In this document: positions 10,901 to 19,900 of the stretch, piece by piece
Layout of the letters: every line of letters starts with the position of its first letter
How positions within the stretch are numbered: position 1 is the first letter of the stretch
NCBI GenBank assembly: GCA_030248225.1
Contig: JASANE010010160.1
Span: 19,002-83,001, forward strand
Length of the DNA: 64,000 nucleotides
From: Trileptium ribeirensis
Lineage: Eukaryota > Nematoda > Enoplea > Enoplida > Thoracostomopsidae
Direction: 5' to 3'
Program-made: the position numbers and the translations under genes
The notes under the pieces: generated by a model
The model's input: the letters and a program-made list of their open reading frames with translations, nothing else
What the model was told of the DNA's origin: nothing
Databases searched by the model: none

Positions 10901-13900
10901 CACTTTCAGCATCGTCACAACGGCTATATTACTGATCTATATAAGATAAACTATTTTAGCACTGTCTACATATAAACTCGAGGTTTTAACCCTGCAAAAT
11001 AATTTCATGGAACGGTTTAAATACAACCGTCATGCTCCTGAATTGCTTTGAACTACTAATTATACAACTTATTGAACATGCATATTTCATTAACAGTCTA
11101 TTAAGACAACAAAATTTGTTTGCTTTTTTGATGGAACAAGTTACTGATATTGCAACTTGTACCAGTATCCCTAATGTTTGACAGCCTAAAATTGTATCTC
11201 CAAAAATGCTACTCATAAAAATAGTTTTTTATATTTTACAAACTATCCGAAATTACTTCCACCTGTTATATCACATTGCGATATCTCAACAGATTATAAT
11301 TTAAAGACATCTTAGCAATGCTTTTTCAGGAAATACGTGTTTAATACGCAAAAGATGACACAAACGTAGATTAAAGGTACTTTCACGCGTCAATCTCTTT
11401 GATCAAATTTTGACTGTTAATCTGTAATAAAGAATATTGCAAATGGCAATGCACTAAAATTTGAGCTCAAAATTTTCAAGTTCTATTGCTTGTTCCTGAT
11501 TGGCTAAATCGATAAGTTTGAACAGCGTTAACATGTTCAAATTAACCCAACATACAAAAATGCTTTCTAATTTTCATCAAAATTTGAGCACAAAATTTTA
11601 TCCTCGTTTGAGTTCAAAATTTGAGAAAATCTTTTGATGGTTGAACGCACTTTTAGAGATTCGATCAGCAAAACTGTGCAGTATTCACACAACTACGCAA
11701 ATAAGAATGCTTTCTATAAAGTTATACACTAACTGCAGACACCGCATGACCATATATACATCGGCGAAAAATGGTAACGTCAATAGCAACCTTTAGTTTA
11801 CTTTTGTTTACCGTCTCGATTGGTTTAGTTAATTGGTGCAGCTGGAAAATAGCAATAATGCAAAAGTTAGATAGATGAAAGTAGATGAAAAATGTGGGTT
11901 CTGTCAACCCCCCTTCTTCCAGCCGGCGAAGTCCGCGGTTGGTGATGGTGTGTTGGTTATATGTCCATATTATATAGTATATAGTATGAGTAGTACATAT
12001 TTTATGTATGCACATACATATACATAAATACACATGTATATATGGAAATATGTAAATGCAAACATACATAAACATAAACACATACATCTATAAATATTCA
12101 TAATTCGAGATATAAGGGCTGTTTACTCAAGTAAGGAAACATATGTGAATACGAATAATGACAAAACGATTCGACCTGACCAAAGACCTCATCAGACGAC
12201 TATAGGCTGCTGTGACGTTTTTTGAATTTTATTTAAAAATATAAACAATAAAACATAATATACATTAATTTAGCAGTATGAATTTATTTAATTCATTGCC
12301 ACTGTTTAGTACCGTATTGATGTACTAACTCATTGCCGCACATGCACCACATGGTCGTCGACGAATAACGTTATCACTAATTTGCCTTCTGTAAAACAAC
12401 AGAAATTATACAGCCAGCTTCGCCTGCCCATCCTTGACAGCCAACCACTTTGTCGAACATCTCGAAATGCTCTACCCGATTATCTTGTCCCGTAAAGTAC
12501 TGATCGAACTCAAATGGGACAATGATTAAGGTTACAGAATTCATGGCCATTTTACATCATTTCATCACTGCCAAGGCAATCGTCAGACGGCTTAATCGCT
12601 ACCGGTATGGTTTTTAATTTTTATTGAAAAATTCACAATATCACGATTATACAAAACAAATATATTACGATACAACAAAGAAAATTTAAACAGAACATAA
12701 ACAAATGAATGTCCCATTTTCATTTTCTTCATAATGCATTCCACCGCCACCGGCACTGCTTGACGTTGCTGTTGAAGCTTGATGAGCTTTTCTTCGATGT
12801 CCGAGCTGCCGTGCACGTATTCACCCTGACGATAAAATTTCACCACTTACGACTGCCAATAATCTATTTCGTCTTGAAGATAAACATTGCGTACGTATTC
12901 TAGCTCCACGCTTTACGAATGTTAACACCGATATAACTATGACGAAGCACTTCATCCAAATCGTACTTCTCAACATGTTTCATAATCACTGCTTCGATAT
13001 AATGGTTGCTGAACGTATATCCATGATAAATACCAACTGCTCGTGCTAATATAGGTTCATGTTGATATGGTATTGATTTATTGCTAAACATATATTCACA
13101 ATTTTCGAATAAATAAACCATTTGGTCGCTCTATTTAAGATTTCGTGGTTGATCGCATTAAAGTGTAGATTTGCCGTGGACTTATTTATTCGCTGAATAT
13201 CATATCCAGTTTCTCTGCTCCACGGTTTCCTTGATCTGTTTATCCAATCCTCAAAATATAATGGATCCGTTTGAACTTTACATCTAACACACAATAGCAA
13301 TAACAATGTTTTACATATGAGTATTACAAACACTGCACTACACAATACAGCTCGTTTATCAATAGTCATCACTAATATATTTCACTAATTCATTCTTTTT
13401 AAGTCTTTCCGAAAAACTTCCCTATTTGCTTTAATATTCAATTCTGCTCCAAATTCATTCATTGCGAAAATTACATTAGCTTTTGACAACTCTTTAAAAT
13501 CAATAGAAATTCTAACTTGTCTATCCTCTGTGGGTTTGAAATAGACTTACAATCGCTATCATGATTCTTGTTCAATTCAATACAAAATGTCTGGTAGTCT
13601 GCATCTTCCTTGAATACGATATATGTCAAATCCCGGTTTTCTACTCTACCATGCAAACTATATTAAGTATTATGAAACATTCTCGTACCTTTGCTTGCTT
13701 TAAATGGTAAAGACATATTATATGGATATGTATCATCATTCATAAATATTGTAAACGATTCCATTAAAAGCTTAATTTAAACACATCCTATTTTTTTTGG
13801 TGCAGCATAAGCTTTTTACGTCATCATGTAAATTCTGCGTGGTAAAATTTCGTCATAAATTGCCTAATTTACAATATGTAAACACATTTATTTACCAATA

Positions 13901-16900
13901 ATGTTTGTAGATACGTTCTGGATACTCATCTCACTCTAAACGGTTTGCGCAGGCATGTAGTCTTCGTTATTGATACCATCACTATTTAGTAAAGAGTAAA
14001 ATAACTGTTGTGGAATGAGAGCCATGTCGTTGAATCGATCCAAGCCATGGATATATAAGTATGGGTGGGCACTTTTGCAAACCATAAGATCAAAGTGATT
14101 AGCAAATGTTTTCTTGCTTGCAATGAATGAATCGACATCACTTTGTTTAAATCATCGGTTAGTATTTTAGTGACCAAGTGTGAGAATTGAAATGCGTCAA
14201 TAAATCGTATCTTCCACTCAACCTCCTCTTCATCACTATCATCATCGGCTCTAGTAAACTAGAGACATTCCATGCTGTCGTTCCAACAGACGTCATCGTC
14301 TTCCGTTTCGACCTTGTCCAATGTGATTGGTTTTTTACTAATAATTTTCTCGCATCGCTTTTGGTTATGCTTCTTTACACTTACGCTGAATAATGAACAT
14401 AATATAGTACTCCATTCCTTTTGCAATGCAGGAAATTTCTAGCTCTTGTTCTTTGGAAACTGCGACGAGTTCTTGCATGATCAAATATCTATCATATTTA
14501 CGTAGATTACAAAATAAAACAATGACGTCACAACTGAGACGGTAGCCAATGTTACATTTTAAGTGCGCCGCTTCCCTATACCGACCACATAAGTGACAAT
14601 GGTCTCTTGCTTTCTCGCCCATGTTCAGCCACCCGCCACATAAATATTACTTTATTACATTTCCATGATTTATCCGATTTTCATCGGTCATAATGATTGT
14701 ATTTTGATTATCCATGTGATGTTGTTTAAATTCTGCTGACAGTTAAATTTAGTGTCAAAACATTTTAACTTTGTCGTCGCCACGCTATATGACCGGATCG
14801 CCGCTTTCAAACTTGTCACTGCAGCAACAGAATATTTCGATGATACCATATCGACATGGTTTATGACGCTGATATTAATTGATATATAGAACTGTAGGTA
14901 GGTGTTCGTTGGTGCTGATCCTTTGAACAATGCATTCAAAACCGGCGCACATTACATACGGTCACACTGCATTCAGTGAATGTTGATGAATACAATGGTA
15001 GAGTCTTGTTGTGGTATTTGGGTCAGAGATGGTTCTTCATTACGACAACACTCCTTATGATTTGATGCTGCTTTGCATTGCACCATGGTATTAGGCACCT
15101 GTCACAAAAATAATGTTTGCATTTGTTTCGATGTTTAGTGTTTAAAAATTGCATCCAAATTGCACACCAAACAATAATGATCTCTGTAGTTCAGATGGCG
15201 TACATATTGTTGACGCGTTGTTTTTGATAAATTAAGAGTGTAGATGTCACCATCTTCTAATCCATAAACGTTGATGGCTATACTGTTGCTCGATTCACGG
15301 TATGTATTGAAGCGATACCGAGTAACGTATGCCACCCATAAGGAGTTCATTTTCAAATAGTTGACAGTTGTTTCCTATCCACTGGCTGTAGTGCCGCCAA
15401 TACGGACCATATGAAACTCCTGCTATCGTTGTTTTGAATGTTAAGAACCGCGTGTTTGTTTCGTATTCATTTTCGCAGCTCTCTATAGGATGTGTTCTCG
15501 GAGTGGCTAGTTTAAACTTAAGTGAACTTCTGTATGCTTGAAATCTTAAAGCGCCTACTCGGACCTATGTGTTTCGAAATATTCCAATATCCCAATTAGA
15601 TGACTGAAGACATTTGTTGTTTCTTTACTGATATTTGATCCTGGTAGTATAGTGCGCCTTTATCGTTAAAAAATCGATCAATCAAATTTTTTGAGGACGC
15701 ACTGGATACTTATCCTTAATTTATCACATCGACCACGTTCTTTGTGGAGAAGTTCCTTCAATATTGATCGAAACTGCTATAGGAAGTCGACAAATCATCG
15801 AAAGTTGCATTGGAAATAATATAGTAGCCCGGACATATTCGTTGAGCGCTTTGATTCATTGATAATGATAGATTTTATCGCCTTGATCAACCAGCTTTCC
15901 TTGATGTTTGCATCCGTTGACTTCATTTACCATCGCCATAATATAATCGAGATCATCTTCGACGCGTCGCATTTTTGCTTGTGGTCCATTTGGCATTGCC
16001 TCGTAATATCGTTTTTGCGCTGTTATTGACGTTGTTTCGAACTTGCGTTGCTACTTGGCCGAGCTGCACAGATGATACGCTAATGCACTGCTTCTTACGA
16101 TACTTGGTCTTTGACTGGCTAATGTTATATGGTTGTTCCACTGCTTGACATGTCGCAACATCGTGTGTTTGTGCGAGAACATATTATCACATTGTTCGCA
16201 CTTCCACTCCATTGCTTTGTGAGTGCTGTCGTTGCGTCGATTTAAATGAACTTGCCTTGAGAATTCAATATTACATCGATTACATAGAAGCGCCATTGTT
16301 TTTAAGAGATTATTATGTAAATTAAGCTACTTACTTCATTAATAGCTTCCTAAAAATAACGATTGTCCATTAGTGAAACAAAATGAGAATGATTTGAAAA
16401 TCAGAAATTCACTGTCTTTTATACTCTAAAATCTGGTACTTTACCAAAAAGTGAAACCACACGCTGGTTGTGAAGATTTTTAACTTCACTGATACACTGC
16501 GAAGCGGCGTCTTTTTTAGTCGAAATTGATATACCACCCTTACGGTTGTACTTCCTACCTGAAAACAACATACCTTCACGGGTTTTCTAAGTTGAAATTG
16601 TTATCGCACACTTACGGGCGTGCTTCTTAGTCGAAAATTGTCTACTACCCTTACGGGTGTGTTTTCTAGTTTAAAATAATATGTCACCCCTACTAGCGAA
16701 AAACAATATTCTACCATTATGGGTGTGCTTGCAGGTAGAAACTAAAATACCACTCTTACGGATGTGTTTCTCAGCCAAAAATAACGTGCCCCTGGTTAAA
16801 GTGTTTTCGTTGGACTATGCGGTGTTCACATTATAATGTGCCCGCTGTTTGGAACTTTTGCTCCCCTGTCCGTCGCGACCCTACCGTATAGACAGTCAGG

Positions 16901-19900
16901 GTGACACTCATCCTGTAAATCAATGACAACATACCCATAGCTACTACATTTTATCTTTACAGTGTCTTACACACCCTTAGCTACCAATTTTGCGCGAATT
17001 AAATATAACGGACGCCGTCTGTAGCTAATTCGGTTTATTAGTCAATTGTGGCGTGTATACTTTTCTCGATTCTCGATATTTGTATCTAGGCCATATGAAC
17101 GTTGAAGAAATAATGGTGCACAATCTGAATAAAACTGCAAGAGTATACGGTGTGTTTGACACTGTCGAGATGTGACAATACCCTTAGCTAGCTACCTTTG
17201 AAAAACTTATTAAAAACATAGGGTGTCTAAGACACCATGTTGTCGACAGTGTGCCTGACAGCTCGGGGCATTATAACGTGAACGCTGCACTAGACAAGTG
17301 TGTTTTCTAGTCGATATCCTTATAGGTAGGTTTTGTGATGACAAATTCCATGCTTTTTAAAGGTATGACCACTTATAATGAAATATCATGTAAAATTATA
17401 TATGCTGTCTGAGGACACCGTGCCATCAGCTATAGTGAAATCCCGACAGCAAGAACTCGACACTAACCAAAAGCTACAACAAAAACGATAAATGAACGAA
17501 CCATTTACCACATGTGGAATTAAATATCACAAATGTTAGTTGTCAAAGACTACATTTGTTTTCATAGTAGCTTGATATGGATTCATTAAATCAATTTACT
17601 GCCGAAATAACACGACATTAAATAACGCTATTTTGGTTTTAATATTCCACACGCAGGCTGAAAAATGAAATACGTAACACAAAAATAGCATTTCTATTAC
17701 GCTATATGACGATATGATGAAATCATATGGCATAAATACAAGCAATCATACGTCTAAACAAATGTGGATTCTTTAAATGAGGTCTTGCTTGCATGATTAA
17801 TATTAATAATAATGATATGTAGTCATTCTGAACCAGCGTGAAAGCCGGATTTCGGCCGGCGCGAGCCTTCGGCTCGCTTCTCGCCGGTAGTATGGCAGAG
17901 TGGGCCTGCGGCCCACGTTTTTCCGGAACACAGTATTTTTCAAGTTGTGACATTGTAAAAAATACAAACTTACTCTGTTTTTACATCCCTCGTTTGGTAT
18001 TATTTTCGCTTTGTTAGTTGTTTCATTTGTATTTGTTGAATGTAATTATTGTTAGACAACAGCGTGCAGAACATTTTTTATTCGGCAAGAGTTGGAGAAT
18101 CCCTTCTTAGCGGGGGATGTGCAGCACTGAAATGTTATTTTTTGGTGTCAACATTTCTCCAGGCTGATGGAAACAAAAATTTATCACTATTCAAGATATC
18201 GTCTTCGAAATATGACAAATTTCTTTTCCAACCTTTGGGACATTACGATAGTTTAAGGGGGTCCCTTAATTAGGGGGTACATCTCCTTTGAAAAAGTTCG
18301 TCGATTCGTTCGGCACGTATCTTTGTTTTAAAGAAATGAAACATAAAAGGTTTGTCCAAATGCATGAAGCAGTTTAAAAGTTGCATGAAAACCTCTAAAA
18401 TCACATTATTTTTTAATTCGAAGGGGGTGGGTTGTGAAAAAAGCGTGGGGATGCCCAAAAATATTGTCCCTGCATTCTTATATCGATTTCCTACCCAACA
18501 AAAAACTGCATAAAAATCCATAATGTCCCACCAACTAAAAGAAACAAAGTATTTTGTCAAAATCCATCAAATCGTCCTCGAAATATTACACATTTTACGG
18601 TTTTTCAGTTTTCGCGAGTTGGGAGAATCCCTTCTTAGCGGGTCGATTCTTTTGGCACGTATTAAAGAAATGAAAAAAAGTTTGTCAAAATCTAAGAAGC
18701 AGTTGAAAAGCAGCATGAAAACCTATAAAATGACAGCATTTTTAATTCAAAGAGTGTGGGTTGTGAAAAATGCGTAGGGGATGCCCAAAAATAGTGTCAG
18801 TGCATTCCAACATCCATTTTCTACCTAACAAAAACCATAAACGATTTGTAACGTTATGGTCAAAAATGTGTGACAAACCCAAAACTTGGGACACACATAC
18901 AGACATACGGCAATTACATTATAAGATAGTTTAAAGAGCGGTCCCCCAATTAGGAGGTACACCCCCCTTGCAAAAGTTCGTCGATTCTTTCGGCACGTCT
19001 TAAAGAAATGAAAAATGTTTGTCAAAATCTATGAAGCAGTTGAAAAGTTACAGCATGAAAACCTATAATATGACACTATTTTTTAATTCAAAGGGGTGGG
19101 TTGTGAAAAAGTGTAGGGGATGCCCAAAAATAGTGTCAGTGCATTCCCATATCGATTTCCTACGCAACAAAAACCGCACAAAAATCCATAAACGGGTTTC
19201 AAAAGGTATGGTCAAAAATATGTGACAAATCCAAAACATGGGACACGAACAGACAGACATACGGCAATTACATTATAAGACAGTTTAAAGTGGGGGTCCC
19301 CAATTAGGGGGTACATCCCCTTTGCAAAAGTTCGTCGATACTTTCGGCACGTCTTAAAGAAATGAAACAAAAAAAGTTTGTCAAAATCCATGAAGCAGTT
19401 GAAAAGTTACATCATGAAAACCAATAAAATGACACTATTTTTTAATTCAAAAGAGGGTTGGTTGTGGAAAAAGCGTAGGGAATGCCCAAAAATAGTGTCA
19501 CTGCATTCCCATATTCGATGTCCTATCCAACAAAGTCCCCATAAAAATCCATAAACGGTTTCAAAGGTCATGGTCAAAAATATGTGACAGACCCAAAACT
19601 TGGGACACACAGACAGACATACGGCAATTACATTATAAGATAGTTTAAAGGGGGGAGGTCCCCCAATTAAGGAGTAGATCCCCTTTGCAAAAGTTCGTCG
19701 ATCCTATCGGCACGTCTTAAAGAAACGAAACAAAAAAGGCTGTCAAAATAAATGAAGCAGTTGGAAAGTTACATCGAGCAGTTGAAAATTTTCAGATACC
19801 TCGACGGGTCAACAATATAACACCTATACTAGAGGTGAACAATACATTGTGAATTTTTATACTATATAATGTAAATCTTATAGGCATCAGTATGTTACTT

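Larger units (their letters stand above)
12377..16296 (-). mobile_element. Decayed Polinton/Maverick- or adintovirus-like element fragment in intron 2
   Basis: Four minus-strand coding blocks follow each other closely: the N-terminal two thirds of a family-B polymerase (16,296 to about 13,870), then three small ORFs (13,764-13,385; 13,372-12,592; 12,550-12,377) with gaps of only 12 and about 41 bp between the latter. Such compact packing is unlike host genes and resembles virus-like DNA transposons. I did not find an integrase, packaging ATPase, capsid gene or terminal repeats, so this is a fragment. It lies in the same direction as the receptor gene. Confidence 0.65.

Noticed and set aside
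12900..13372. Baculovirus/nudivirus per os infectivity factor for the membrane-anchored ORF
   Set aside because: Only the N-terminal anchor is suggestive; the many conserved cysteines of that family are not seen.
16515..16815. CRISPR-like array
   Set aside because: Units are degenerate, contiguous and lack unique spacers; this is a eukaryotic minisatellite.
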